NCBI GenBank assembly: GCA_963663615.1
Contig: OY760517.1
Location: 4,152,493 to 4,216,492 of the forward strand
DNA: 64,000 bases
Direction of reading: 5' to 3'
Source: G963663615 sp963663615
Lineage (GTDB): Bacteria > Bacteroidota > Ignavibacteria > Ignavibacteriales > Melioribacteraceae
Under the pieces are notes generated by a model, which was given only the letters and a program-made list of their open reading frames with translations, had not been told where the DNA came from and ran no database searches. Of this stretch, positions 1 through 9,154 are shown in pieces; position 1 is the stretch's first letter; every line of letters starts with the position of its first letter. A program made the translations under genes and the position numbers.

Positions 1-1690
1 CCTTGGTAGTACGTTCGGCAAGTTTTCTAACCTCATCAGCAACCACAGCAAAACCACGACCATGTTCACCAGCACGTGCTGCCTCAATAGCTGCATTAAG
101 TGCCAGAAGGTTAGTCTGGTCAGCAATATCTTCAATAACGCCAATAATTTCACCTATTTTGTCGCTACTTGCACCAAGATTTTTCATGGTGTCGGCAGAT
201 TTAACAACTATTTCAGCAATGCGGTTAATACCTTCAATTGTTTTTAGTACAACCTTGCCGCCATTGGTAGCATTATCACCAGCTTTTTTGGCAATTTTAG
301 AAGCTTCGGAAGCATTCTGGGTATTTTCCAAAATAGTTTGGGTCATTTCACTAACCGAGAACGCAATTTCATTAGCCTGCGTAGTCTGTTCGGAAGCACC
401 GGCAGCCATCTGTTCAACACTAGCCGAAATATCGCTTACAGAAACAGCAAGTTTACCTGAGCTTTCTGTAATTTCACCAAGCAACTGGTTAAGCGAATTA
501 ATAACATTATTGATGTTGTTTTTAATAGTATCGTAATCGCCGTTGTAGGTACCGCTCATGTTGCGGGTAAGGTCTCCTTCAGCCATTGACTGAAGTACCT
601 GACTGGCTTCATTGATTGGAGCAACAATTGCATCCAGAATAGAATTAGTACCGGCGATTATTTTTTTCCAACCGCCATTAAAAAGGTCTTCGCTACCTCT
701 GAAACCAAGATTACCTTCCTGGTTAGCTTTAATTAGCTTGTCATTTTCTTCAAATAACAATTCAAATGTTTCAATTTCGCTATTAAAAGCTTTTGCAAGA
801 GCATCCTGATCTGAGGCAAGCGGTACTTTTTCGAAAACACCTTCAGCAATCTTTTCAGCAGCTCTAATCTTTTCGTTTTGTGCAACCTTTACATTTTCAA
901 CCATCTTAACCAGATCGCCAAACTCATCTTCGCCTTTATAATCAATAGCGGCGTTAAAGTTACCCTGAACAAAGTAACCCAAAGCTTCCTTTAATTTGTT
1001 GATTGGTTTGGTAAGAGCCGGAGCAAGGAAAAATGTACAGAGAACAAAAGCAATAGTTCCGAATATTATTCCCCATATAATTACCATCTGACTTGAAGCA
1101 ACCTGGTTTTCCATATCCTTGTCAAGTTCGGTAGCTTTACCCGAAAGTGTAACGATCATTTCCTGGAATATAGCTTCCATTTGGTTACCAACTTCCTGAC
1201 CACTGGTAGCGGTTACAATAGCAGCCATTTCGTATTGCTGGGTAACAGCCGCACTAACAACGGCATCGGTTACTACGTTTTTGTAATTTCCCCAAATAGT
1301 AGAAACCTGCTTAAGTTTTTGGTTAATATCTTCACCAAAATCATACTGTTCCAAATCAACTAAAGCCTGGTCAATACTAAGTTTCTTTTGGTCAACCAAA
1401 CCAAAGTCGCTTTTAAAATCGTCCATGTATTCGCCAAGCGAAAACTTGAACATAAGATTTTGGATCATTTGAAAATCAGAATAAATAGTTTCAATTTTGT
1501 TTGTTGGTTCAAGAAACTCTTTGAATATTTTGTTATTAGTTTCATGAAATGCGTTAATTTGATAAAAATTAAGTAATGCGATTAAGCCCGAGATAACCCC
1601 AATAAATGTAAAACCGAGCTGAATTTTCCTAACGAATTTAAGTTTGTTCCACGAAAATCCGGTTTTCTTGTTTTGTTCCATAAGCCCCAT
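1..1690 (-). CDS. methyl-accepting chemotaxis protein (partial, C-terminus beyond left edge)
   Basis: Reading the minus strand gives an open frame from 1690 (or ATG 1681, in frame three codons on) to the left edge with no stop, so the C-terminus is missing. The N-terminus has a membrane segment at about residues 20-42, then a helical sensor region of roughly 150 residues, a second membrane segment near 195-220, and a HAMP-like linker. The last 50 residues are the conserved cytoplasmic hairpin tip of chemoreceptors ([20 protein letters not shown], then [10 protein letters not shown]). The role expected from the family is to pass a ligand or redox signal to CheA/CheW at the inner membrane. The start lies 8 bp after the stop of the TonB-like gene, suggesting cotranscription. 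The GGGG just upstream of 1681 may favour the shorter start. The ligand cannot be told from sequence. Confidence 0.93.
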   Translation of the reverse strand, partial: MGLMEQNKKTGFSWNKLKFVRKIQLGFTFIGVISGLIALLNFYQINAFHETNNKIFKEFLEPTNKIETIYSDFQMIQNLMFKFSLGEYMDDFKSDFGLVDQKKLSIDQALVDLEQYDFGEDINQKLKQVSTIWGNYKNVVTDAVVSAAVTQQYEMAAIVTATSGQEVGNQMEAIFQEMIVTLSGKATELDKDMENQVASSQMVIIWGIIFGTIAFVLCTFFLAPALTKPINKLKEALGYFVQGNFNAAIDYKGEDEFGDLVKMVENVKVAQNEKIRAAEKIAEGVFEKVPLASDQDALAKAFNSEIETFELLFEENDKLIKANQEGNLGFRGSEDLFNGGWKKIIAGTNSILDAIVAPINEASQVLQSMAEGDLTRNMSGTYNGDYDTIKNNINNVINSLNQLLGEITESSGKLAVSVSDISASVEQMAAGASEQTTQANEIAFSVSEMTQTILENTQNASEASKIAKKAGDNATNGGKVVLKTIEGINRIAEIVVKSADTMKNLGASSDKIGEIIGVIEDIADQTNLLALNAAIEAARAGEHGRGFAVVADEVRKLAERTTK

Positions 1691-1697
1691 CCGCGAA

Positions 1698-2099
1698 CTA
1701 TAGTTTAAACTTGATTGAAAGCGAAAGTTTAACTTTTACATTCTGCCCTTTGCTTTTGCCCGGTGTGAATTTGGTTTTTTTGATGCCTTCAATAGCAGCC
1801 TCATCACAGCCGCCGCCAATACCTTTTAGAACTTTAACATCATCCACACCACCGGTTTCATTAATATAAGCGAGAACAAATACCTTGCCCTGGATACCTG
1901 CCTGCTTTGCGATAGCTGGATATTTAATGTTATTGTAAACTGCCTTTAGCCCACCGTCCGGTGCCGGCATCTGTTCTGCAAACGCTAAATATGGGTCTTG
2001 AGGTGCTTGTCCATAAGCATTTTGAGGTATTGCGAGTAACAATACAAACAGGATAACCATCCGTGAAGCTAATCTAGAAATAGAATTAACTTTATCCAT
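1698..2099 (-). CDS. small secreted TonB C-terminal domain protein
   Basis: This 133-residue protein has an N-terminal signal sequence (hydrophobic stretch about 12-30, ending NAYGQ) followed directly by a TonB C-terminal fold: '[18 protein letters not shown]', then '[20 protein letters not shown]' and '[11 protein letters not shown]'. It lacks the N-terminal anchor and long Pro-rich spacer of classical TonB, so it is probably a periplasmic protein carrying only the TonB fold. Such proteins are common in Bacteroidota-type genomes and their partners are mostly unknown. The start is well supported by a consensus GGAGG Shine-Dalgarno 5 bases ahead of the ATG. It lies immediately upstream of the chemoreceptor. 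It is unlikely to be the main energy transducer for TonB-dependent receptors. Confidence 0.85.
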   Translation of the reverse strand: MDKVNSISRLASRMVILFVLLLAIPQNAYGQAPQDPYLAFAEQMPAPDGGLKAVYNNIKYPAIAKQAGIQGKVFVLAYINETGGVDDVKVLKGIGGGCDEAAIEGIKKTKFTPGKSKGQNVKVKLSLSIKFKL

Positions 2100-2279
2100 G
2101 TTTTCCTCCGATTAGAGATATTTTGAATTATTTGTCTTTGACAGCACCATATTATCGGAGATTTGTTTCTTTAGTTAAATTAATAATAGTATTTTTTTTC
2201 GACGTACACCTCAAGTTTCTCGATAAACACCCATTTACCCAAGATAAACGTTGAATGTAAACCCAATGTTAAGAAATTG

Positions 2280-2843
2280 TTATTTAACCAATTTTGAAAT
2301 TGTTTTAAATTCAGGTGTACCACAAACATTAAGAACTTCAAATAATACAGCTTCGGTTGTAGTTACCTCTGCACCATTATCACGCATTCTGTGGAGGGCG
2401 ATCTCATAATCAAATTCTCTGCGGCTCGAAACGGCATCGGCTGCCAAATTAACCTGAAATCCGTTTTCAAGTAAATCCAGTACTGTTTGCTGTACACAAA
2501 CATGACTTTCAATACCTGAGACAATTACCTGCTCAATATTCTTTTGTTTTAGTTTGGCAAATAATTCACCGGCACCCGAACAACTGAAACTCATTTTTTG
2601 AACAGCTTCGTTTCCATCCAGCAACTCTTTAAGCTCGGGTACGGTTTCACCTAATCCCTTGGGGTATTGTTCCGTATAATATATCGGAATATCAAGTGTT
2701 TTGGCTCCTTCAATAAGCTTTATATTATTGTCAATAACTCGCTCCTTATGAGCCATAACACCAATAATTCTTTCCTGTATATCTATAATAAGCAAAGCAG
2801 CTTTTTCTCTTTTAAGCAACTTGGAATATCGTTTTACTTCCAT
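2280..2843 (-). CDS. isochorismatase-family cysteine hydrolase
   Basis: The 187-residue sequence has the isochorismatase-like fold with its catalytic triad in place: Asp21 in 'LLIIDIQER', Lys83 in 'AVQKMSFS' and Cys116 in 'SGIESHVCVQQTVLDL'. Length and the 'SHVCVQQT' nucleophile motif match the YcaC/hydrolase-like branch that cleaves small amides (nicotinamidase- or N-carbamoyl-type reactions), but the substrate cannot be read from the sequence. It is cytoplasmic, with no signal peptide. It lies 8 bp after the stop of the HAD phosphatase gene, so both are probably on one transcript. A function in salvage of a small metabolite is inference. Confidence 0.85.
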   Translation of the reverse strand: MEVKRYSKLLKREKAALLIIDIQERIIGVMAHKERVIDNNIKLIEGAKTLDIPIYYTEQYPKGLGETVPELKELLDGNEAVQKMSFSCSGAGELFAKLKQKNIEQVIVSGIESHVCVQQTVLDLLENGFQVNLAADAVSSRREFDYEIALHRMRDNGAEVTTTEAVLFEVLNVCGTPEFKTISKLVK

Positions 2844-2851
2844 CAGTTATC

Positions 2852-3619
2852 CTAACCAAATTTTTTAACTAATTTTATTAATTGTAACAAATCATCAACT
2901 TCATGATCAGGTAATATTTCCGATTCAATTGGGAATGGTTTGGAAGTTTTACCGGTATAAATTAATATACCTTTACCACCTGCACCTCTTGCACCGGCTA
3001 TATCCGTAAATAGATCGTCACCAACCATGTAGAAGGATGAAAAACTATCGCCACCAAGAAGACTAACAGCCATACGAAAATAGTAATTACTTGGTTTGCC
3101 AACTATTTTAGCCTTTTTACCTGTTGCATATTCAATTCCACTTACAAACGCACCCAGATCCAGTAATAATCCTTCTTCCGAAGTTTTCCAGAATTTATTT
3201 TTTTGCATCGCAACGAAATCGGCACCGTTATGTACATACCTGAATATTTCGTTTAGTGACTCATAATTCCAGTCTGTAAAAAGGTCTCCCATTACTACAA
3301 CCTCAGGGGTATCGCTTTCAGGAATTCCGTCAAAAAGTGGTTTGGCTTTTTCCGAACAAAACACTTTGGCAGATTTGTAGTGATTTTTTACATATTCGGC
3401 AGTTACATCAGATGCAGTTATTATCCTGACAGGACACTCAATATTGTTCTTCCTGAAAAATGTTTCAATATCCTGTGAGGTTGATAACGTTGTATTGCTA
3501 ACAATTGCGGCAGGTCTCTCTGATTCCTTCAAATAGTTGAAAAACTCCTGAAGTCCGTTTGCAGGTTTTCCGCCAATTCTTAATACTCCGTCCAGATCAA
3601 TTAAAAGGGGTGTTTTCAT
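2852..3619 (-). CDS. HAD-superfamily hydrolase, subfamily IIA (NagD-like)
   Basis: This 255-residue protein starts with HAD motif I (Asp8 and Asp10 in 'LLIDLDGVL') and has motif II 'AAIVSNTT', a C2-type cap in the middle ('VVVMGDLFTDWNYESLNE'), a Lys in 'KIVGKPSNYYFRMAV' and motif IV 'MVGDDLFTDIAGARGAGG'. These features and their order are those of the NagD/PGP-like phosphatases that act on small phosphorylated metabolites such as nucleotides or sugar phosphates. The first catalytic Asp is the expected phosphoryl acceptor. It is upstream of the isochorismatase-like gene with 8 bp between them. The exact substrate is unknown. Confidence 0.85.
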   Translation of the reverse strand: MKTPLLIDLDGVLRIGGKPANGLQEFFNYLKESERPAAIVSNTTLSTSQDIETFFRKNNIECPVRIITASDVTAEYVKNHYKSAKVFCSEKAKPLFDGIPESDTPEVVVMGDLFTDWNYESLNEIFRYVHNGADFVAMQKNKFWKTSEEGLLLDLGAFVSGIEYATGKKAKIVGKPSNYYFRMAVSLLGGDSFSSFYMVGDDLFTDIAGARGAGGKGILIYTGKTSKPFPIESEILPDHEVDDLLQLIKLVKKFG

Positions 3620-3712
3620 ATGCTATCCATTTTAAAATATGATTACTTTAGCCATATAAAAAACATACAAATAATTGATAGTAAAACACAAGCAAATACG
3701 AACAGATTTGAT

Positions 3713-3946
3713 TTATAGTTTGCCAAACTTTTTTAGTGGTTTGTATTGCGGAGTAGTGTTTTCGCTTCTGCGTTGCCTAACCTTTTCCAGAACATTTTTC
3801 TGTTGGTCGGCTTTCATTAAACTCCAATGTGTAATTTCATCAATAGTTCTTAAACAGCCAATACAATAGCCGGTCTGTTTATCTATTCTGCAATTATTTA
3901 TACAAGGAGAAATAACCTTGTTGCTCATCATAAAATCCTTTCGCAA
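3713..3946 (-). CDS. DUF1289 small cysteine-rich protein
   Basis: The 77-residue protein has the DUF1289 core: '[19 protein letters not shown]', followed by '[18 protein letters not shown]' and a basic tail. Four cysteines spaced C-x3-C-x7-C-x2-C suggest a metal or Fe-S site, which is an inference; no enzymatic activity is established for the family from this sequence. It has no signal peptide. It stands alone, transcribed away from the AhpD-like gene on its right and 93 bp upstream of the HAD gene. Confidence 0.8.
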   Translation of the reverse strand: MRKDFMMSNKVISPCINNCRIDKQTGYCIGCLRTIDEITHWSLMKADQQKNVLEKVRQRRSENTTPQYKPLKKFGKL

Positions 3947-4288
3947 ATTAAAGCTTCATGAATATAAACTCTAATAAGTAAAAATCAATTCAATTTAAAA
4001 AGAAGAGACATTTGATCATTTTGTGTTAATAAACATAATATCTGTATAAATACTTTCGAATTGTTGACAATTTATTTTAAAAAGTTTATTTATGTTACTA
4101 TTAAATGGATACTCAATTATATCGTAATGTTGATAAATATTGCCCTAAGCCGGTGGCTCTTCAACATTAAACTTTATCAGGATAGAACTTTGACTGATGA
4201 ATAAAATTTGGATAAGAATAATACCCCAACAGTATTATTCAGGTAGTGTAATTAATTTACTCAGTTCGTAATGTCTTTGGGATATAAA
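3947..4288. promoter_or_regulatory. intergenic region between divergent genes, one candidate sigma70 promoter
   Basis: This AT-rich stretch of about 340 bp separates the leftward DUF1289 gene from the rightward AhpD-like gene. On the plus strand TTGACA at 4064-4069 is followed after 17 bases by TATTTA at 4087-4092, a reasonable sigma70-type promoter for the AhpD-like gene with a leader of almost 190 bases. I see no convincing ORF, RNA or terminator in it. Confidence 0.35.
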
Positions 4289-4840
4289 ATGCCATATATT
4301 AAAACAGTTGATGAAGAAGAAGCTTCAGGTGAGCTAAAAGATGTGTATAATGATATTCTTACCCGCAGGGGCAGGTTATCGAACATACTAAAATTGCAAA
4401 GTTTAAACCCTGAGTCCTTAAAAGCTCACCTTGATTTTTACATGTCTGTAATGTTTGCAGAATCATCACTATCCCCCGAATTAAAAGAAATGATAGCAAT
4501 CGTAGTATCGGCAGCAAACCAGTGCGAGTACTGCGTTGCCCATCATTCTAACGCACTGAATATTTACTGGAAGGATGAAACCAGAATAAACAAATTTGTT
4601 AAAGATTACACAACTGCCGATATTAAAAATATTGAAAAGATAATACTTTGTTATGCCTATAACCTTACCCGTTTAGCCTCAACCGATATTGAACAGCACG
4701 TTAAACTGCTTAGAGACTCCGGATTGACAGATCGCGAAATACTCCAGGTAAATTTAATTACCAGCTATTTCAACTTTGCTAACCGTGTAGCAATGGGACT
4801 TGGTGCCGAGGATGATAATGAATATGACGGTTACAAATAA
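4289..4840 (+). CDS. AhpD/carboxymuconolactone decarboxylase-like peroxidase-related protein
   Basis: The 183-residue protein is all-helical and carries the AhpD-type redox motif: Cys79-x-x-Cys82 within 'NQCEYCVAHHSNAL', including the His that activates the cysteine pair. Overall length and the N-terminal 'MPYIKTVDEEEASGELKDVY' match the uncharacterised 'peroxidase-related enzyme' branch of the CMD family. A role in thiol-dependent peroxide reduction is expected from the family but not shown. I chose ATG 4289 over ATG 4271 because relatives begin 'MPxI' and a GGGA lies upstream. It appears to be monocistronic. Confidence 0.82.
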   Translation: MPYIKTVDEEEASGELKDVYNDILTRRGRLSNILKLQSLNPESLKAHLDFYMSVMFAESSLSPELKEMIAIVVSAANQCEYCVAHHSNALNIYWKDETRINKFVKDYTTADIKNIEKIILCYAYNLTRLASTDIEQHVKLLRDSGLTDREILQVNLITSYFNFANRVAMGLGAEDDNEYDGYK

Positions 4841-4895
4841 TTATCTCACCACATGCCATAACCGTCATTCCCAAATACTACCATCTTAGCCCAAA

Positions 4896-5150
4896 TTAGT
4901 CATTAAATTTATTGCTGTAAATTATTTTTCTAATTGAATCATACTGCAGGTAAGGATAATCTTCACGAATTCTTTCAATAGCTTCACTAACGCTAACTTT
5001 TCTTGAACGCAAGTTTTTAAATTTTCTTCTCATTGAAAAGTCGCGTACCAGTTTTTCGTTAATAAGGTTTTTTGAACGTAAAAGTTCATATACATCATCA
5101 CTTATTAAATCAGAAAGCGGGTTTGTGTAAGCTGTGTCCATATAATTCAT
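4896..5150 (-). CDS. small hypothetical protein with strong Shine-Dalgarno
   Basis: The 84-residue product is charged and mostly helical, without signal peptide or membrane segment. Its second half ('SVSEAIERIREDYPYLQYD', then 'SIRKIIYS') resembles a short helix-turn-helix, which would fit a small DNA-binding protein, but I do not recognise the family. The start at 5150 is preceded by GGAGGAGA, one of the best ribosome-binding sites in the window, which suggests strong expression. Its upstream region contains TGCATA-type palindromes (see 5241 and 5437). Confidence 0.6.
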   Translation of the reverse strand: MNYMDTAYTNPLSDLISDDVYELLRSKNLINEKLVRDFSMRRKFKNLRSRKVSVSEAIERIREDYPYLQYDSIRKIIYSNKFND

Positions 5151-5735
5151 TTCTCCTCCGGTTGTATAGTTTGTTAGTCTGACACATATAAAACAAATGG
5201 TGTGCCAGAAATAAATACTCGATTTGTCCCCTCAAAATTGTGCATATTATGCATAACTATTGAAACAATATGCAGAGAAATTACCGCAATTCAGTCACTA
5301 TAAAGAACTTGCCGAAGAGTGAGAAACACCTCATAACACACTTTATTATAATCACTTAAGTGAATGCCACATAATATAACTTGTCAAGTAACCGTAAAAT
5401 ATAATCTTTCGGGAAGCATATTTTGTGTAAAATTTGGTGCATGTATGCACAAGTATGATTAATGTTCGTAACTATGCAGAATTTGCAGGGAGGGGAAAAA
5501 ATAGCACACCTGCAATATTTTCCCTTGATTTGATATGATAGCTTCTAAAATTGGAGATGAACTTTGGTCATTTTTATGTGCCCTGTTTAAATTATTATCC
5601 AGTATAATTCAATTTTTTGTACATTTTAATAATAAAAATGCTTTAAATAGTCTATTTTTGCTATTAATTATTGGTATAGTATATGTATAATAGTTTAGTA
5701 TGCATGGAAAAATTAATTTAAACGGAGATATACAA
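5151..5735. promoter_or_regulatory. long intergenic region with TGCATA-type palindromes
   Basis: This 585-bp gap between a leftward small gene and the rightward LpoB-like gene contains two palindromes: TGCATA-T-TATGCA at 5241-5253 and GTGCAT-GT-ATGCAC at 5437-5450. A consensus TATAAT at 5686-5691 lies 44 bases before the LpoB-like ATG and is a possible -10 box, though no good -35 is visible. The palindromes look like operator half-sites of a dimeric repressor. No ORF or structured RNA was recognised. Confidence 0.4.
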
Positions 5736-6347
5736 ATGAAAAATCTAAAGCTATTTGCAGTTGTTTTACTTGGTTCAATATTATTACTAACAGCTTGCGG
5801 CGGATCTGCCAAACGTGTTACAAGAATTAATACACAAGATGTAGTTGATCTTTCCGGAAAATGGAATGATACCGATTCGCGACTTGTAGCTGAAAAGATG
5901 ACTGACGATGTAATGAAAAGACCATGGTTAACTGATTTCCTTAAGGATAACGGCAAAAAACCGGTTGTAATAGTTGGTAAAATAAGAAACAAATCAAGCG
6001 AACATATTGCTGTTGATGTTTTTACCAAAGATATGGAAAGAGAATTGCTTAACAGTGGCAAAATAAGATTTGTTGCCAAAAAGGATGAAAGAGACGAAGT
6101 TCGTGAAGAGAGAAAAGATCAGAATGAATTTGCCTCAAAAGAATCATTCAAAAAGTTCTATAAGGAGCTTGGAGCTGATTACTATCTGGGTGGTGTAATT
6201 AACTCTGTTGAAGATACTTTTGAAGGTCAGGCAGTAATTCTGTACCAGGTTGATCTTGAGCTTATTGATATAGAAACTAACGAAAAAGTATGGATAGGCA
6301 ACAAAAAAATCAGAAAGTTCATTCAGCAAAATGAATATTCATACTAA
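5736..6347 (+). CDS. LpoB-like penicillin-binding-protein activator lipoprotein
   Basis: The 203-residue protein has a lipoprotein signal (hydrophobic residues 6-17, lipobox 'LLTACGG'), so it is expected to be lipid-anchored. The rest matches the LpoB family: 'LSGKWNDTDSRLVAEKMTDD', 'KKPVVIVGKIRNKSSEHI', 'LGADYYLGGVINS' and a final 'NEKVWIGNKKIRKF'. LpoB in Enterobacteria stimulates the synthase PBP1b from the outer membrane; that this homologue does the same here is inference. The ATG at 5736 is chosen over upstream in-frame codons because of the GGAGA Shine-Dalgarno and the signal peptide. It is followed 49 bp later by a second lipoprotein gene, a pairing that suggests a joint envelope function. 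Confidence 0.82.
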   Translation: MKNLKLFAVVLLGSILLLTACGGSAKRVTRINTQDVVDLSGKWNDTDSRLVAEKMTDDVMKRPWLTDFLKDNGKKPVVIVGKIRNKSSEHIAVDVFTKDMERELLNSGKIRFVAKKDERDEVREERKDQNEFASKESFKKFYKELGADYYLGGVINSVEDTFEGQAVILYQVDLELIDIETNEKVWIGNKKIRKFIQQNEYSY

Positions 6348-6396
6348 TTATTGAACAGCAATGATTCTTTCTGGAAAAAACCTAATACAACAAACT

Positions 6397-7770
6397 ATGC
6401 AAAAGATAAAAAGAATATCACTTTTGCTGCTTGCAATTCTTATAAGCACCGGGTGTTCGTCCATTATGACGAATACCCGTTTTTATGAACCTGTTTATGA
6501 TATGATGAGCAAGGGCAAATTTAATGATGCCTCAAAATTTATTGCTGATGCAGCCGAAAGTGGCGACTACTCGGAAAAAGACAGAGTATTGGAATATCTT
6601 GACAAAGGTATTGTACTACATTATTCCGGCAGCTACAAGGAAAGTAATATTGAATTGCAGAAAGCCGAGGACGCAATTAGTGAGCTATTTACCAAAAGTG
6701 TTAGCCGGGGAGCACAATCGTTCCTGCTTAACGATAACTCACTTGCATACGATGGCGAAGTTTATGATAACCTGTATATAAACGTTTTTAAAGCACTTAA
6801 CTATGTGCACCTCGGTATGTTCGATGAAGCCTATGTTGAGATAAAACGGGTTAACGTAAAACTTCGTGAGCTTGATGCTAAATACGATATGATGGTAAGC
6901 GAGCTTGACAAGTCTGAAAAAGCTGATATCGACCTGGCAAAAAAGAGTATCGACTATTACAATAACGCAATGGCAAATTATTTAAGTCATTTGGTATTTA
7001 GAGCAGATAATGAGGAAGACAACAGCCGCATTTCACTTGAAAAAGTAAACGAAGCCTGGAAGCAATACCCCGATGTTTACAATTTTCCCGAACCAAAAGC
7101 CGTAACTAACACAAGTAACAAGAAGGGCTCGTTTCTCAATATTTTGGCGTTTACAGGTAATGCACCTCAAAAAAAGGCAATAGGTGCAAGAATAACAACC
7201 GGTGATAACTTTATTGTTATCTCTGATCCAACTAATATGCGTGCCGAACCAATTCCGTTTCCTGCTGTAAGTTCGGGTTGGAATTTCAAGTTTTCATTCC
7301 CTTCTATTGAGGAGCCCGGAAGTAACGTTGGTTATATTGACGTATATGTTAACGGTAAGCGTGCTGCAAGTATGGAGCTGTTGGAAAATATTTCCAATGT
7401 AGCCACTCGTACATTCGATACAAAGAAAAATATAGTTTATTTCAAAACTGCAATAAGAGCTGTGGTTAAAGGTATTGCTGCCGGTAAACTTGGTAAAAAT
7501 CTTGAAAAACAGGCTGGTGGTGGTTTCCTTGGCGGATTAGCTCAACTTGCAACAAATGTGGCATTCGATTTAACCGAAAATGCCGATCTCAGGTCATGGA
7601 GAACTCTGCCTGGTTACAGTTTTGTTACCGAGCTTGATCTTGAACCCGGAACGTATAATATCGAACTTCATTTTTTAAACCATAACGAAAAACTTCTTTA
7701 CAAAAAAGAATACAAAAACTTTAATGTTAAGCGTGGACTAAATCTTATTGAAGCTTACTATCTTAACTGA
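6397..7770 (+). CDS. lipoprotein with TPR-like N-terminal half, partner of LpoB-like protein
   Basis: The 457-residue product has a lipobox at the N-terminus ('ILISTGCSS'). The first half is helical with TPR-like pattern ('FNDASKFIADAAESGDYSE', 'KESNIELQKAEDAI', 'LNYVHLGMFDEAYVEIKRVN'), the second half is predicted beta-rich, with a small Gly-rich stretch 'KQAGGGFLGGLAQLATNV'. It resembles the COG3014-type lipoproteins found next to lpoB-like genes; I have not verified this by search. The ATG at 6397 is preferred to 6361 because it gives a normal signal peptide. A 9-bp inverted repeat follows the stop codon. Possible role: outer-membrane scaffold for cell-wall synthesis regulation; this is inference. 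Confidence 0.7.
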   Translation: MQKIKRISLLLLAILISTGCSSIMTNTRFYEPVYDMMSKGKFNDASKFIADAAESGDYSEKDRVLEYLDKGIVLHYSGSYKESNIELQKAEDAISELFTKSVSRGAQSFLLNDNSLAYDGEVYDNLYINVFKALNYVHLGMFDEAYVEIKRVNVKLRELDAKYDMMVSELDKSEKADIDLAKKSIDYYNNAMANYLSHLVFRADNEEDNSRISLEKVNEAWKQYPDVYNFPEPKAVTNTSNKKGSFLNILAFTGNAPQKKAIGARITTGDNFIVISDPTNMRAEPIPFPAVSSGWNFKFSFPSIEEPGSNVGYIDVYVNGKRAASMELLENISNVATRTFDTKKNIVYFKTAIRAVVKGIAAGKLGKNLEKQAGGGFLGGLAQLATNVAFDLTENADLRSWRTLPGYSFVTELDLEPGTYNIELHFLNHNEKLLYKKEYKNFNVKRGLNLIEAYYLN

Positions 7771-7776
7771 TTATTA

Positions 7777-7804
7777 CATGCGGATTGTGACTTTGATCCG
7801 CATG
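7777..7804 (+). terminator. hairpin after the LpoB-like operon
   Basis: CATGCGGAT at 7777-7785 pairs perfectly with ATCCGCATG at 7796-7804 across a 10-base loop, six bases after the stop codon. There is no run of T after the stem, so it may be a terminator of low efficiency or an RNA-stabilising hairpin. Confidence 0.45.
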
Positions 7805-7869
7805 ATAATTACATCATCTAAAATTTTTTCTTTCTACTCTTATAAATACCCAATCAATTAAAATTCCTG

Positions 7870-7877
7870 TATATTTG
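7870..7877 (+). promoter_or_regulatory. TATATTTG promoter-like element before aminopeptidase
   Basis: TATATTTG fits the TANNTTTG -7 element of Bacteroidota-type promoters and lies 62 bases before the aminopeptidase ATG. The same octamer is seen before other genes here (11611, 30189, 30198), but no convincing -33 box accompanies it. Confidence 0.35.
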
Positions 7878-7939
7878 TAACACAAACTATTCAGAATTAC
7901 TTTCGATTAGTAATCAAACCTAAATCACGGAGAGTTATA

Positions 7940-9127
7940 ATGAGTGTTAAAATAGAACAGAAAGACCTGGAACTATGGGCAGATTATTTAGTAAATTACT
8001 CGCTTGGCGGTGTAAACGGTGAAGATGTTGTAATGATTAAAGCTGAACATATTTGCTGGCCCCTGGTATCAGTTATACAGGATTTAATAATAAGATCCGG
8101 TGCACTTGTGGATGTTAACCTTGTTGCTCCTGATAACGATCGTGGTAAGGTTTGGGGTGCATCAATGGCTAAATTTGGCTCCCTTCAGCAAATTGAAAGA
8201 ACTCCCGAATGGTTAAAGGATCGTTATGAAAGCATGACCAAATATATTGAAATTCTTGGTGCTGAAAATCCTGAATATTTTAAAGGTGTTGATAATGAAC
8301 TGGCTCAGGCTGTTATGAAAGCTGACGGACCATTAAAAAATATCCGCCTTGCAAAACCATGGGTTCTTACACTATTTCCTACACAGGGATTTGCTGATCT
8401 TGAAGGACTTACCCTCGAAGAATATACAAAGGTAATTGTTGATGCATCTGTTGTTGACCCACGAATGCTTGAGGAAGTTGAAGAGGATATTTATCAGCTA
8501 CTGGATAAAAGCAATACAATAAAAGTTGTTACCGAACATCCTGATAATGGTAAGGAGCTTACCCTTACAATGGATATTTCGAAAAGGGATGTTGTTAAGT
8601 GTACCGGTAAACGTAATTTCCCTGATGGTGAAGTATTTACAAGTCCTAACGCTAAAACAGTAGAAGGAGAAATTTTTGTCGATCTTCCAGTATTTCAGGG
8701 TGGAATGACCATACAGGGTATTTACCTTAAATTTGTAGATGGCAAAATTGTGGAATACTCGGCAAAAGAAGGTGCCGAAGCCCTCGAAAAAATAATTGAA
8801 ACCGATGAAGGCTCACACCATCTTGGTGAGGTTGCACTTGGGATGAATAACGGTATAGCAAAAGTTCTTAAACACCCGCTGTTTGTTGAAAAGGTTGGTG
8901 GTACATTACATATTGCCATAGGTGCAAGCTATCCCGAATGTTATCTTACCGAAGCACCTTCCGAAGAGGAAAAGGATGCACTTCATAAAGCAGGTTTGCT
9001 AAACCGTTCTGCCCAACATGTTGATATTGTTACCGATTTTAGGGAAGGTGGTACCGGCAAGGCTGTTTATTTAGATGATGTTAAACTCGAAATTGAAAAC
9101 AATATCTGGGTTGTACCAGGCAAATAA
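7940..9127 (+). CDS. M29-family aminopeptidase (AmpS/AmpT-like)
   Basis: The 395-residue protein has the M29 layout: an N-terminal alpha/beta domain that handles oligomer contacts and a C-terminal metal-binding part with 'TDEGSHHLGEVALGMN', 'GGTLHIAIGASYPE' and 'HVDIVTDF', which hold the Glu, His and Asp residues that bind two metal ions in the family. The reaction is removal of N-terminal amino acids from peptides in the cytoplasm; no signal peptide is present. GGAG in 'acggagagttata' lies upstream of the ATG. The next gene, arginine deiminase, begins 27 bp later, so both are probably cotranscribed and may together degrade peptides and use the arginine released. Confidence 0.88.
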   Translation: MSVKIEQKDLELWADYLVNYSLGGVNGEDVVMIKAEHICWPLVSVIQDLIIRSGALVDVNLVAPDNDRGKVWGASMAKFGSLQQIERTPEWLKDRYESMTKYIEILGAENPEYFKGVDNELAQAVMKADGPLKNIRLAKPWVLTLFPTQGFADLEGLTLEEYTKVIVDASVVDPRMLEEVEEDIYQLLDKSNTIKVVTEHPDNGKELTLTMDISKRDVVKCTGKRNFPDGEVFTSPNAKTVEGEIFVDLPVFQGGMTIQGIYLKFVDGKIVEYSAKEGAEALEKIIETDEGSHHLGEVALGMNNGIAKVLKHPLFVEKVGGTLHIAIGASYPECYLTEAPSEEEKDALHKAGLLNRSAQHVDIVTDFREGGTGKAVYLDDVKLEIENNIWVVPGK

Positions 9128-9154
9128 AAATTTTAATATTATTCTTGGACTTTT

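Noticed and set aside
1..810. Plus-strand open frames over the chemoreceptor (177 and 65 codons)
   Set aside because: They are shadows of the minus-strand chemoreceptor, whose hairpin-tip motif is unmistakable.
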